Made by a program: the position numbers and the translations under genes | Source of the DNA: Acholeplasmataceae bacterium UBA6150 | GTDB taxonomy: Bacteria; Bacillota_I; Bacilli_A; Acholeplasmatales; UBA5453 | Assembly: GCA_002423145.1 (NCBI GenBank) | Contig: DIUU01000003.1 | Span: forward strand, 62,001 to 126,000 | Length of the DNA stretch: 64,000 nucleotides | Direction of reading: 5' to 3' | The notes under the pieces: model-generated | Told to the model about the DNA's origin: nothing | Databases searched by the model: none | What the model saw: only the letters and a program-made list of their open reading frames with translations | Shown here: positions 1-7,879 of the stretch, piece by piece | Position numbering within the stretch: the first letter of the stretch is position 1 | How the letters are laid out: every line of letters begins with the position of its first letter

Positions 1-1205
1 AGTTCATGGATGATGTACATATCCACCATCGAATCCATATCGACTAAGTTTAATAAGGTATTGAAATCGTTATTAAGGATGGCATTGGATACTTGAGTCA
101 GATAGTTTTTTATATAGGTTACTTGTCCGCGGTATATCGATTCATCGGTAAAAGCTGGGTAATCTTGTGGGTCTGGCGAATGTACTGTAAAGGCGTATCT
201 TAAACCAGGCACCCAAAAATAGTCGATACCTTCAATACCTGATGCGTAAGAATCGTATTCAAGTAAGTAGCCTGTATCGTTGATGCCATAATCAGAGTCG
301 ATATCAACTCTACCATTGTCGACTCTAACGTGTTCCATCCATTGATACACACCGTGATATAGTCCATTAACAAATACTTCAACCAGGGTGTTTTCACTCG
401 TATATTCAATGTTATCTAAAACCGATTTGGTTATTTTAAACGCTAAATGACTTCTTAAACCACTGAAATCATGACCACCGGGCACGATGACCCAATGACG
501 TGATGATTCTTCAGAAAACACAGATTGTTTTTCGTTGAATTTTATTCGATAACTTTTTTGTTCATAGCTCCACCATGAACCATTACCACGGCCTCTAAAT
601 TCAGCAGATACATTTTCAATTAACCAAGTTTCATCTGGATTAATGATGGAGATTTGAGCATTCACATAGTCGTCTTTTGTTACAAAATCAATGGAATGAG
701 GTAATTGAATGGATAACACTGGTAGCGCATAAGTACGTATTTTAAAGGTAGAATAAAGGGCTAAGTTTTTATCTGGCATGGTTGTATACGTTTCACCCAG
801 TGTATCCAACCAACCCTTAAAATAATACCCAAAAGGTGCGCTTAACGTGGGTGATTGAATCGGGTCTCCATACGTGACATCTCGTTCTATATAGACAGAA
901 TCATTCCGATATAATGTCAATCGGTAGGTATTGGCTTGCCACTTAGCATATAAGGAGATATCATCGTCGGGTAAGGATGAAAAATCAAATGCGTTGGATT
1001 CGTCATCTATGGTAAACCATCCCAAAAATGTATGACCTGTTTTTAACGGGTCAACCGGTTGAATGAAATCTTTATGGTTATGCTTAACCTCATATAAAAT
1101 AACACCATCACTGACGAATTGAATGGTATATGAAGGGGACTTGGAACAAGCAACTAACGTAAATATGGATATAATTGTTAGGAGTATAATAATACTTTTC
1201 TTCAT
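1..1205 (-). CDS. CotH-kinase family lipoprotein, 3' end outside window
   Basis: Open frame from an ATG at 1205 running off the left edge (about 401 residues seen). The N-terminus is a lipoprotein signal ending in LVAC (Cys20), so it should be membrane-anchored and exposed outside. Next come one or two short InlB-B/Flg_new-type repeats (GHTFLGWF, YFKGWLDT), then a region typical of CotH-type atypical protein kinases (RGRGNGSW ... KSYRIKF near residues 200-225, later VFVNGLYHGVYQWMEHV). Known CotH proteins phosphorylate secreted or spore-coat proteins; what this one modifies is unknown. The RBS GAGGTGTCT precedes the ATG. The catalytic C-terminal part is not in view. Confidence 0.8.
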   Translation of the reverse strand, partial: MKKSIIILLTIISIFTLVACSKSPSYTIQFVSDGVILYEVKHNHKDFIQPVDPLKTGHTFLGWFTIDDESNAFDFSSLPDDDISLYAKWQANTYRLTLYRNDSVYIERDVTYGDPIQSPTLSAPFGYYFKGWLDTLGETYTTMPDKNLALYSTFKIRTYALPVLSIQLPHSIDFVTKDDYVNAQISIINPDETWLIENVSAEFRGRGNGSWWSYEQKSYRIKFNEKQSVFSEESSRHWVIVPGGHDFSGLRSHLAFKITKSVLDNIEYTSENTLVEVFVNGLYHGVYQWMEHVRVDNGRVDIDSDYGINDTGYLLEYDSYASGIEGIDYFWVPGLRYAFTVHSPDPQDYPAFTDESIYRGQVTYIKNYLTQVSNAILNNDFNTLLNLVDMDSMVDMYIIHE

Positions 1206-1230
1206 AGACACCTCAAAACACATGATACAT

Positions 1231-1260
1231 ATAGTAACATGTTTTCGCCTTAATATGCAA
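1231..1260 (-). promoter_or_regulatory. Candidate promoter of the CotH lipoprotein gene
   Basis: On the minus strand TTGCAT (1255-1260) and TACTAT (1231-1236) are separated by 18 bp, about 25 bp upstream of the start codon. Match is fair, not perfect. Confidence 0.4.
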
Positions 1261-1350
1261 ATATCCGCCTATTTGGAATTGAAATTGAAGAACAATCGTA
1301 AAAAAACCTTCAATCACAAATTCGACTAAAGGTATTTTATAGGGATGATG

Positions 1351-1611
1351 CTATATTTTTTTGACTCTAAGTCTTTGGAAGTTTTCAATCAAACGCTTGG
1401 TTTCTTCGGTCGTTAACACACGCCCATAAGAAATGATGACGTTATCGATGATCAATCCTGGGGTTCTCAATAACCCGGATTGGGCGATTGACTTCATGTC
1501 AGTGACATAAAGAATAGTCGCATCCAAACCCATCTCAGAAACGGCCTTTGTTACATTTTCATGTAGCTTTTTACAATTGGCACAACCTGAACCTAATACT
1601 TTGATTTCCAT
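1351..1611 (-). CDS. Thioredoxin-like small redox protein (MTH895 type)
   Basis: 86 residues; glutaredoxin/thioredoxin-like fold predicted from the start EIKVLGSGCANCKKL with a CxxC pair (Cys10, Cys13) and the TPGLIID segment that carries the cis-Pro. This family (redox-active disulfide protein 2) is commonly encoded next to ArsP/DUF318 permeases. Here it is the last gene of the arsR-permease-thioredoxin operon, 12 bp after the permease gene. Likely role: thiol reduction or hand-over of a metal(loid) or thiol-bound substrate to the permease; the substrate is inferred only. Confidence 0.85.
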   Translation of the reverse strand: MEIKVLGSGCANCKKLHENVTKAVSEMGLDATILYVTDMKSIAQSGLLRTPGLIIDNVIISYGRVLTTEETKRLIENFQRLRVKKI

Positions 1612-1623
1612 GTCTAAATCCTC

Positions 1624-2637
1624 CTATAGGAATAAATAACCGAATGCATTAAACAAATAACCAACCAACAATATACCGACAGTGACGATGCCAACGAAAG
1701 TCACCAGTAACTTGGTTTTAACCACTTTTTTCAACATCACGATCGATGGTAAAGATAACGCCGTTACAGCCATCATGAATGAAAGTACGGTACCTAAACC
1801 GACCCCTTTTAACACCAACGCTTCAGCAATCGGTAGGGTACCGAAAATATCGGCGTACATCGGAATACCAACGAGGGTTGCGAGAACCACAGAGAATGGA
1901 TTATCTTTTCCTAAAATCGCTTCGATGAAGGATTGTGGGATATAACCGTGAATAATCGCTCCAATGCCTACCCCAATCAACACATATAACCATACCTTAT
2001 GAATGACTTCTTTGACTTGTGAAGTGGCGTAATTAACCCGGTCTTTCTTGGTCATTTCAATCGGTTCACCCAAATCGGACATCATCATCGGACTCGGTTC
2101 TTTGACAAAGTCTTCGACGTATTTTTCCATCTTTAATAAAGAAATCAATGTACCACCGATGATGGCGATGAGTAAACCAGTCACGACATAGGCTAAAGCC
2201 ACCCACCCATTAAAAATGGTTGCGAGAAGCAGGATAGATGCGAGATCCACCAAAGGCGATGAAATTAAGAAAGAGAACGTTACACCAATCGGTAAACCCG
2301 CTTTCGTGAATCCAATAAAAATCGGAATCGAAGAACACGAACAAAAGGGTGTCACAGTGCCCAATAAAGCACCGATGGTATTGGCCCAAATCCCCTTGAA
2401 TTTACCTAAGATAGCCTGGGTTTTTTCTGGGGTAAAATAGGATTGAATGTAGCTTGAGATGAAAATCAGTATCGACAATAAGATAAAGATTTTGATCACA
2501 TCATAAAAGAAGAATACCAAACCATCGAATAGAGGGGAACTTGAGTCGATGCCAATCGATTCGAATAACCACTCGAAAAACTGACTTAACCAAGTCATTT
2601 TTAAAAATACATCACTGAAAGATTGCCACAAATTCAT
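1624..2637 (-). CDS. ArsP/DUF318-type membrane permease
   Basis: 337 residues with about eight membrane segments. It holds the family hallmark TPFCSCSSIPIF (CSCSS, near residue 97-101) in a helix followed by FLISSPLVD, and a second half with GVGIGAIIHGYIP and GIPMYADIFGTLP. This is the UPF0718/ArsP permease family; characterised ArsP members export trivalent methylated or aromatic arsenicals, while others have unknown substrates. The start overlaps the end of arsR by 4 bp (ATGA), so translation is coupled. A roughly 45-residue cytosolic linker (about 170-215) splits the protein. Confidence 0.85.
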   Translation of the reverse strand: MNLWQSFSDVFLKMTWLSQFFEWLFESIGIDSSSPLFDGLVFFFYDVIKIFILLSILIFISSYIQSYFTPEKTQAILGKFKGIWANTIGALLGTVTPFCSCSSIPIFIGFTKAGLPIGVTFSFLISSPLVDLASILLLATIFNGWVALAYVVTGLLIAIIGGTLISLLKMEKYVEDFVKEPSPMMMSDLGEPIEMTKKDRVNYATSQVKEVIHKVWLYVLIGVGIGAIIHGYIPQSFIEAILGKDNPFSVVLATLVGIPMYADIFGTLPIAEALVLKGVGLGTVLSFMMAVTALSLPSIVMLKKVVKTKLLVTFVGIVTVGILLVGYLFNAFGYLFL

Positions 2638-2930
2638 TGTCTTTCACAGCTTTCTTTGGAATCACGTAAATCGATTAAAAATGAAATGAGTTCATCGAGC
2701 TGTGATTTATTGACATGATGTTTTTTCCATGTACCCTCTTTATGGGCTACAGTAAACTGATTTTTGGTCAAAGTTTCTAAATGATAAGACAGTGTTGGCT
2801 GGGATATCGGTAAATTGTGAATGAGGGTGCATCCACACGTTTCACCTTCAATCAAGCGTTTCATGATTGTAATACGGTTGGTATCGGATAATACCTTAAA
2901 TAGGTTGGCTGCTTGTTCTGTTGTGAGCAT
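2634..2930 (-). CDS. arsR: ArsR-family metalloregulator
   Basis: 98 residues from ATG 2930, chosen because AGGGGATTG lies 8 bp upstream; a longer frame from 2960 would start inside the operator. Winged-helix HTH (PISQPTLSYHLETL is the recognition helix). The CxC pair ETCGCTL places Cys32 and Cys34 exactly where E. coli ArsR binds As(III)/Sb(III), so a thiophilic metalloid or metal inducer is likely. First gene of the operon with the permease and thioredoxin; a dyad operator overlaps its own promoter (2947-2982), implying autorepression. Confidence 0.88.
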   Translation of the reverse strand: MLTTEQAANLFKVLSDTNRITIMKRLIEGETCGCTLIHNLPISQPTLSYHLETLTKNQFTVAHKEGTWKKHHVNKSQLDELISFLIDLRDSKESCERQ

Positions 2931-2946
2931 AATTTTCAATCCCCTT

Positions 2947-2982
2947 ATATAGATAGTCATAAATATTGATAGACATCTATAT
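2947..2982 (-). promoter_or_regulatory. ArsR operator (imperfect inverted repeat)
   Basis: ATATAGAT (2947-2954) and ATCTATAT (2975-2982) form an inverted repeat extended inward by aGTC/GAC. It covers the region from the -10 box to just before the ribosome binding site of arsR, the usual place for an ArsR-type repressor. Confidence 0.65.
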
Positions 2983-3009
2983 TATAAAACTTAAGGCTGA
3001 ATTAGTCAA
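2981..3009 (-). promoter_or_regulatory. arsR operon promoter
   Basis: Minus strand TTGACT (3004-3009), 17 bp spacer, TATAAT (2981-2986): a near-consensus sigma-A promoter whose -10 abuts the operator. Confidence 0.75.
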
Positions 3010-3012
3010 CCA

Positions 3013-3049
3013 CATATAAAAAAAACATCCAACAATGAAGGATGTTTTT
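3013..3049 (-). terminator. Terminator of the aquaporin gene
   Basis: Stem AAAACATCC/GGATGTTTT with an 9-nt loop, followed on the minus strand by a run of T. It separates the aquaporin transcript from the arsR operon promoter. Confidence 0.8.
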
Positions 3050-3058
3050 GAACTAGGA

Positions 3059-3718
3059 TTACTCTAATACGTTTGAAACAAAAGCGGCCAATGCAGAACC
3101 CAACAATGGGAATAGGATGAATACCCAAACTTGTTGAAAAGCTACGCCGCCTTGAAATAGCGCTGGTGATAGACTTCTTGCTGGATTGATCCCTACGCCT
3201 GTGATACCAAAACCAAATAGGATGATCCCAGTCAAGGATAAACCAATGACCAAGCCTGCGAATGGTTGTGTTTTTTCAGAACGGGTGGCACCTAAAATAA
3301 CCAACATGAAGAAGAACGTCATTAATAATTCTACCAAACCACCCAAAAGAAGTTCAATAAAACCTTCTTGTGGTAAATCTGAGGATACCAATGTAGCACC
3401 CAGTGCAGCATTTGAACCTAAGAATAAAACCAATAATGCGGACCCAACTATGGCACCCAATACCTGAGAGACCACATATAGACCTAAGTCAATAGAAGAT
3501 ATTTTCTTCTTTAAAAACATCGTAAGTGAAACGGCTGGATTAAAATGTCCACCTGAAACATGACCGACAGCGAACGCCATTAAAACCACACTTAAACCAA
3601 AAGCCAAGGCGGTAATTAATCGGTCGCCACCGGACATCACAGCTACCCCTGTACCGAATAGTACCAACACAAAGGTACCTAAAAATTCTGCTAAACCTTT
3701 TTTGAAATTGATTGACAT
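3059..3718 (-). CDS. Aquaporin / MIP-family channel
   Basis: 219 residues, six membrane helices and the two half-helices HFNPAVS (about residue 59) and GINPARSL (about residue 178). By alignment from memory with AqpZ, the aromatic/arginine filter keeps Phe and Arg, but the His of water-strict AqpZ is replaced by Ile (LTGIILFG), as in archaeal AqpM. This hints at a wider or less polar filter (glycerol, H2S or metalloid hydroxide are possible), which is inference. It is transcribed on its own but lies just upstream of the ArsR operon. RBS GGAGGAATAC is strong. Confidence 0.85.
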   Translation of the reverse strand: MSINFKKGLAEFLGTFVLVLFGTGVAVMSGGDRLITALAFGLSVVLMAFAVGHVSGGHFNPAVSLTMFLKKKISSIDLGLYVVSQVLGAIVGSALLVLFLGSNAALGATLVSSDLPQEGFIELLLGGLVELLMTFFFMLVILGATRSEKTQPFAGLVIGLSLTGIILFGFGITGVGINPARSLSPALFQGGVAFQQVWVFILFPLLGSALAAFVSNVLE

Positions 3719-3792
3719 AATGTATTCCTCCGAAAACTATTTTAGCATTCAGGTGTTCTATAGAAAAATGAAATGCCTATGTTTTATCGCTA

Positions 3793-3821
3793 TTGATTAA
3801 ATAGGGATTATTAATTATAAT
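3793..3821 (+). promoter_or_regulatory. Promoter of structured leader / small RNA
   Basis: TTGATT (3793-3798), 17 bp, TATAAT (3816-3821). Transcription should begin near 3828, 16 bp before the hairpin at 3844-3932 and 150 bp before the GNAT start codon. Confidence 0.7.
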
Positions 3822-3843
3822 AAATCTAGAAACTGGAGATGAG

Positions 3844-3932
3844 AAGATGTTGATTTAGTCTAGGCATTACCGAAATACACCTTTTTTTGTGTTACAGGTA
3901 AGGATAGACAATCAAAACAACATCTTTTTTTG
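3844..3932 (+). ncRNA. Long hairpin ending in a T-run: small RNA or attenuator
   Basis: Outer stem AAGATGTTG (3844-3852) pairs with CAACATCTT (3918-3926); inward, GTCTA/TAGAC (3858-3862/3905-3909), TTACC/GGTAA (3867-3871/3897-3901) and ACAC/GTGT (3877-3880/3889-3892) stack in register around a T7-containing loop. The 3' arm runs into seven T residues (3925-3931). With the promoter at 3793-3821 this makes a discrete transcript of about 105 nt. Either it is an independent small RNA or it is the attenuator of the GNAT gene that starts at 3980. I recognise no known RNA family. Confidence 0.6.
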
Positions 3933-3979
3933 CTTTTGGTCTAGCCTTATTAATGATTAGTGATAAGGAGAAATTATAC

Positions 3980-4939
3980 ATGATCACATTTAAATATTAC
4001 GAAGACAAAGATTTTTATACGATAGAATCATTCATTTTAAATAGCTACAACTACGATGTCCCTGCTTGGGGATTATCAAGACATGAATTTTGTAGAGCAT
4101 TACACCCGGATTTTAAAAGCACTCACAAGGTATGGACCGAATCGATGGGCGTGTTCCTAGAAGACAATCAGATCGTATCCGCGGTGATTTCTGAAGGTGC
4201 GTATGATGGGGATGCGTTTTTCTTGTTTGATACCCAAGCGCGTGGTGAAAACCAAACATTGTTAAAACGAATGGTTAAATTCGCCATCACCCATCTATAT
4301 CACATCGAATCCGATGAGATCACAAGGACCTTACATCTGTATGTGCCGACATGGCATACGACCTTAAGAGATGTGGTGTTGAGCATGGGATTTATTAAAG
4401 AAGACTATGAAGAAGCTTCAATGCACATCGAAATCTCGCAAAAACCATTCGAAGTAAGTCTACCAGAGGGGTATCATTTCAGTTCAGAGAGTGTACCAGC
4501 ATTTTATCTATCCCATATCCACCGTCACGCCTTTGGGTATGAACTACCCTACGCCGAAGTGGGATCAACCGCTTTTAACAAACTAAGAGAGATGAAACAC
4601 CACGATGAAAAACTCGAAGTAGTGATTTTGGATTTAGATGAAAGACCCGTCGCGTTTGGCATCGCGTGGATGGATCCAAAAATGCCCTATGCAGAACTTG
4701 AACCGATGGCAGTGGTTTGGTGGGAAAGACGAAAAGGGCTAGGTAAGGCGGTAATCTATGAGTTATGTAATCGTTTGAAACAAATCTATCCACACGTTTT
4801 AAGTATGACGGGTGGAGACCAACCCTTTTATGAAGCCATCGGTTTTAAGGTAAAGTCTAAAACGCCAAGATATCAATTCCAGATGAAAATATATAAGTCT
4901 TGGGACGTACGATCAAAAACTGAAAACTACCGTTTTTAA
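3980..4939 (+). CDS. Tandem GNAT-domain acetyltransferase
   Basis: 319 residues from ATG 3980, which has AAGGAG nine bases upstream; the in-frame ATG at 3953 lacks an RBS. It has two GNAT-like halves: a degenerate N-terminal one (about 1-155) and a C-terminal one with the acetyl-CoA loop RRKGLGKAVIYE (about residue 255) and the end strand YEAIGFKVKSK. The acceptor substrate is unknown. A single gene between a structured leader (3844-3932) and a strong terminator (4938-4963). Confidence 0.8.
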   Translation: MITFKYYEDKDFYTIESFILNSYNYDVPAWGLSRHEFCRALHPDFKSTHKVWTESMGVFLEDNQIVSAVISEGAYDGDAFFLFDTQARGENQTLLKRMVKFAITHLYHIESDEITRTLHLYVPTWHTTLRDVVLSMGFIKEDYEEASMHIEISQKPFEVSLPEGYHFSSESVPAFYLSHIHRHAFGYELPYAEVGSTAFNKLREMKHHDEKLEVVILDLDERPVAFGIAWMDPKMPYAELEPMAVVWWERRKGLGKAVIYELCNRLKQIYPHVLSMTGGDQPFYEAIGFKVKSKTPRYQFQMKIYKSWDVRSKTENYRF

Positions 4940-4963
4940 GCTAGGATTTCCTAGCTTTTTTTT
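4938..4963 (+). terminator. Rho-independent terminator after GNAT gene
   Basis: AAGCTAGG/CCTAGCTT stem with 4-nt loop followed by T8; overlaps the stop codon. Confidence 0.9.
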
Positions 4964-5072
4964 CATAAATCAACCTAATTTTGATTTGCGCATTTTGATA
5001 ATTTGATAACTCTTTTGTTAGTGAGTATTGATAATTCTAAAATGCTTTCAAATAAAGTCATCTAATGGTGAC

Positions 5073-5094
5073 CTTAACAAAATCTTAACAAATA
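5073..5094 (+). promoter_or_regulatory. Tandem 11-bp direct repeat, candidate OmpR/KdpE-type site
   Basis: CTTAACAAAAT (5073-5083) is followed directly by CTTAACAAATA (5084-5094). One-turn spaced direct repeats are the usual target of OmpR/PhoB/KdpE-class regulators, and such a regulator is encoded as the last gene of the operon. A related CTTAATACAAA lies at about 5115. Confidence 0.5.
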
Positions 5095-5113
5095 ACTGAT
5101 AACTGAATATAGC
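5085..5113 (+). promoter_or_regulatory. Candidate promoter of the potassium operon
   Basis: TTAACA (5085-5090), 17 bp, TATAGC (5108-5113), about 50 bp upstream of the first start codon. The -35 lies in the second direct repeat. The -10 is weak, as expected for an activated promoter. Confidence 0.45.
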
Positions 5114-5165
5114 ATCTTAATACAAAATAGCAGTAATATTTGGTTGTATCAGGAGGTAATGAATC

Positions 5166-5354
5166 ATGGAAGAACTAACAGGTTTAAATGCGAAAATATC
5201 CTTTATTAATAATACAGGTGTTATTTTGATGAGTGGAATCATAATTAAAGCAAATGATATATTCATTGTGTTAAAAACCAATCTCAACGTCGTTTATATT
5301 CCCATAAACGCAATCAAACTGATTCAATTGGTAGAGAAAAATGAAAAAGCATAA
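5166..5354 (+). CDS. Small conserved-looking protein at head of Trk operon
   Basis: 62 residues, unrecognised. The pattern (LNAKISFINNTGVILMSG, then IIKANDIFIVLKTN, then VVYIPINAIKLIQLVE) looks like a five-strand small beta-barrel of the Sm/SH3 kind; this is a guess from strand spacing. A perfect AGGAGGT lies 8 bp upstream of the ATG. It overlaps the next gene by 14 bp and heads a six-gene operon for potassium uptake, so it may modulate the RCK proteins or TrkH. Confidence 0.6.
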   Translation: MEELTGLNAKISFINNTGVILMSGIIIKANDIFIVLKTNLNVVYIPINAIKLIQLVEKNEKA

Positions 5355-5754
5355 AATTATTGTTGTGGGGTCTGGTCGTTTAGGAGCAACCATCGCAACT
5401 AAAATGAGTGAGTTTGGACACGATGTTATCATCATCGACTCTGATCCAGACTCATTTCGAAAATTGAACGATTCTTTTAGTGGATACGAGCAGATTGGTG
5501 ATGGAACAGACTTAACAGTATTAGAAAATGCGAATATTAAAGGTGTAGATACCGTTGTTTTGACGACAGACAATGACAATACCAATATATTTATCGCCCA
5601 TGTGTGTTTCTATCTATACGATATTCCAAATATTTACGTTAGACTGACAGATAATGACAAAGGGACGCTTTTCGAAAACACGACCATAAAACCTATTTAC
5701 CCATTTAAGTTATCATTGAGTGCTTTTTTAGACATGGTTGGTGAACAAAAATGA
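5341..5754 (+). CDS. TrkA-N/RCK domain protein, short form
   Basis: 137 residues covering only a Rossmann RCK_N domain: nucleotide loop VVGSGRLG (7-14), acidic end of beta-2 IIIDSDPDSF, and GDGTDLTVLENANI. There is no RCK_C domain. TrkA/KtrA proteins form the cytosolic NAD(H)/ATP-binding gating ring of Trk/Ktr potassium channels. Its stop overlaps the next start by 4 bp; the next gene encodes a second RCK protein, so the ring is probably mixed. Confidence 0.88.
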   Translation: MKKHKIIVVGSGRLGATIATKMSEFGHDVIIIDSDPDSFRKLNDSFSGYEQIGDGTDLTVLENANIKGVDTVVLTTDNDNTNIFIAHVCFYLYDIPNIYVRLTDNDKGTLFENTTIKPIYPFKLSLSAFLDMVGEQK

Positions 5755-6413
5755 AAATTGTTATCGCAGGTGGGAAGCATCAAGCAGATTTCCTAATAAA
5801 AATGTTTAAAGCAGAAAAACATGAACTAATAGTTATTAACAAAGACGAGTTTTTTTCAAACTATATCAGTACTGAAAATGATGTACCAGTGTATCAAGCA
5901 GATCCATCAAAAGCATACGCCTTGTCTGATGCTGCCATTGAGAATTCAGATATATTGATTGCTTTGTCCGATAAAGATACTGAAAACTATGTCATTTGTA
6001 AGTTGGCTAAAAAACTATTTAATGTTAAAAAGTGTGTTTGCATTGTATCGAATCCAAAAAACGTACGTATATTTAAGAAGATGGGCATCGACTCTGTGAT
6101 TTCATCTACTTATTTACTAGGACAAACCGTAAAAACAGAACTAAATGTAGAAAAATGGTTTAGAACACTTTCAATCGAGGATGAGAAGATTGTGATGATT
6201 GAAATCGTGGTTGAAGATAATTCTGAAATTGTTAAAAAACGAATTATGGATATTGCTTTCCCAAAAAACATCAACATATCCTGTGTATTCAGAGATCCTG
6301 AAGTCATCATTCCAAACGGGCATACGGTTATAAAGGCACACGATAAATTGATTATTATATCAAAACCGGAGGAACAGGATGAAATCGTAAAGTTCATCTA
6401 TAAATCATCATGA
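5751..6413 (+). CDS. TrkA-like RCK_N-RCK_C potassium regulator
   Basis: 220 residues: an RCK_N-like half (1-135) whose nucleotide loop is degraded to IAGGKHQA, and an RCK_C half (about 140-218: KIVMIEIVVEDNSEIV ... NGHTVIKAHDKLIIIS). The loss of the GxGxxG pattern contrasts with the intact loop of the preceding short RCK protein, suggesting one subunit binds nucleotide and the other carries the ligand-sensing C-domain. Overlaps trkH by 4 bp. Confidence 0.85.
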   Translation: MKIVIAGGKHQADFLIKMFKAEKHELIVINKDEFFSNYISTENDVPVYQADPSKAYALSDAAIENSDILIALSDKDTENYVICKLAKKLFNVKKCVCIVSNPKNVRIFKKMGIDSVISSTYLLGQTVKTELNVEKWFRTLSIEDEKIVMIEIVVEDNSEIVKKRIMDIAFPKNINISCVFRDPEVIIPNGHTVIKAHDKLIIISKPEEQDEIVKFIYKSS

Positions 6414-7870
6414 ACGAAGTAAAAATTATCAAAGGAAATAGACTACTTACGTATTATTTAGGTGTCTTTATTATGATGATAGGAGCAATACTATTGTTAC
6501 CATTAATCATTATTCCTTTTTATCCAGATGAAATTGTATTAGCTAAATATTTCATACTGCCTGGCATTATTTCATTGGTTTTAGGCTATGTGATACAGTT
6601 TTATTTTCAAAATACAACCAAAGGTTCACTCGAAAAACACCAAGATGCAATACTGGTTGTTTTTGTTTGGATTATTGCGATAATGATTGGTAGTTTGCCA
6701 TTTTACTTAACAGGCAATTACACATGGGTAGAAAGTTTATTTGAAGTGACCTCTGGGTTTTCGACCACAGGATTATCCGTAGTGGATGTGACAAATGTGG
6801 GACACATATTTTTGATCTATCGAACCATTCTTTTATTTTTTGGGGGTATTGGATTTGTTTTAATTATAACATCTGCAATATCTGATAAAATGGGTATGCG
6901 ATTGTATTTTGCAGAGGGACATAATGATAAACTATTACCTAATCTATTAAAATCAGCTCGATTGATTTTATCTATTTATATGCTATATATTTTAGTGGGA
7001 ATCATTGCTTATGTGTTTGCAGGTATGCCAGTGTTTGATGCGATCAATCATGCTATCGCTAGTGTATCTACAGGTGGATTTTCAACAAAAGCAGAATCTA
7101 TTGGTTACTATGATAGCATTTCAATTGAAATTATTACCATCGTATTAATGCTTTTGGGGGGCACTAATTTTTTAATCCATTTAAAGTTACTCACGGGCAA
7201 ATGGAAAATACTATTTAAGCATAATGAAATTCGATTTGTAGCAATTACTTTATTGGTTTCTATTCCAATCATGACAGCTCTAACCGTCGCCTATGCTCAA
7301 ATTAACTTTATGGAGGCTATGCGTATTGTTATTTTTCAACTGGTATCGGCTTTGACAACCACAGGTTTTCAAACCATACCTAATTTTATCAATGCGATAC
7401 CACAAAGTTTCATTACAAGTGTTATAATATGTATGATAATTGGCGGTGGATTTGGTTCCACAGCCGGTGGGATTAAACAATATAGGGTTGCACTAGCAAT
7501 CAAGGCTACTTATTGGAATCTGCAAGCTCAAATGACAAACAAAAATGTCATTAAACCACATTTTATCGATAAATATGGACAAAAATATCTTATTACTGAT
7601 AGAGCAATTTACACAAATTATAGTTTTATATCGATTTATTTATTGATTTTAATCACAGGGACATTGATTATTCAATCATTCGGATACAATTTTCAAGATT
7701 CGTTATTTGAATTCGCATCCAGTTTATCCACAGTTGGCCTTTCCACAGGTATCGTTGGAAAAGGCGCGCATCCTGTCATATTAATGACAAGCATGATTGG
7801 AATGTTTTTAGGCCGCCTTGAATTTTATGTAGTTTATATTGGAATAGTTGCTTTATTTAAAAAACATTAA
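6410..7870 (+). CDS. trkH: TrkH/KtrB potassium channel subunit
   Basis: 486 residues, about ten membrane segments arranged as four membrane-pore-membrane repeats. The four pore loops are visible: STTGLS, STGGFS, TTTGFQ and STVGLS, each with the filter glycine that TrkH/KtrB needs for K+ selectivity. KGSLEKHQDAILVVFVWI is a typical TrkH entry into TM3. Works in the membrane with the two RCK proteins upstream. Translationally coupled (4-bp overlap). Confidence 0.93.
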   Translation: MNEVKIIKGNRLLTYYLGVFIMMIGAILLLPLIIIPFYPDEIVLAKYFILPGIISLVLGYVIQFYFQNTTKGSLEKHQDAILVVFVWIIAIMIGSLPFYLTGNYTWVESLFEVTSGFSTTGLSVVDVTNVGHIFLIYRTILLFFGGIGFVLIITSAISDKMGMRLYFAEGHNDKLLPNLLKSARLILSIYMLYILVGIIAYVFAGMPVFDAINHAIASVSTGGFSTKAESIGYYDSISIEIITIVLMLLGGTNFLIHLKLLTGKWKILFKHNEIRFVAITLLVSIPIMTALTVAYAQINFMEAMRIVIFQLVSALTTTGFQTIPNFINAIPQSFITSVIICMIIGGGFGSTAGGIKQYRVALAIKATYWNLQAQMTNKNVIKPHFIDKYGQKYLITDRAIYTNYSFISIYLLILITGTLIIQSFGYNFQDSLFEFASSLSTVGLSTGIVGKGAHPVILMTSMIGMFLGRLEFYVVYIGIVALFKKH

Positions 7871-7879
7871 GGGACACTT

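Noticed and set aside
1320..1365. TATAG/CTATA hairpin with T7 near the end of the thioredoxin gene
   Set aside because: The T-run is on the plus strand where no gene ends; the stem is short. Not a convincing terminator of the minus operon.
1682..1945. Frames opposite to the permease gene (also 2216-2440, 3186-3467 and similar)
   Set aside because: They lie antisense in real genes, lack ribosome binding sites and have no protein-like composition.
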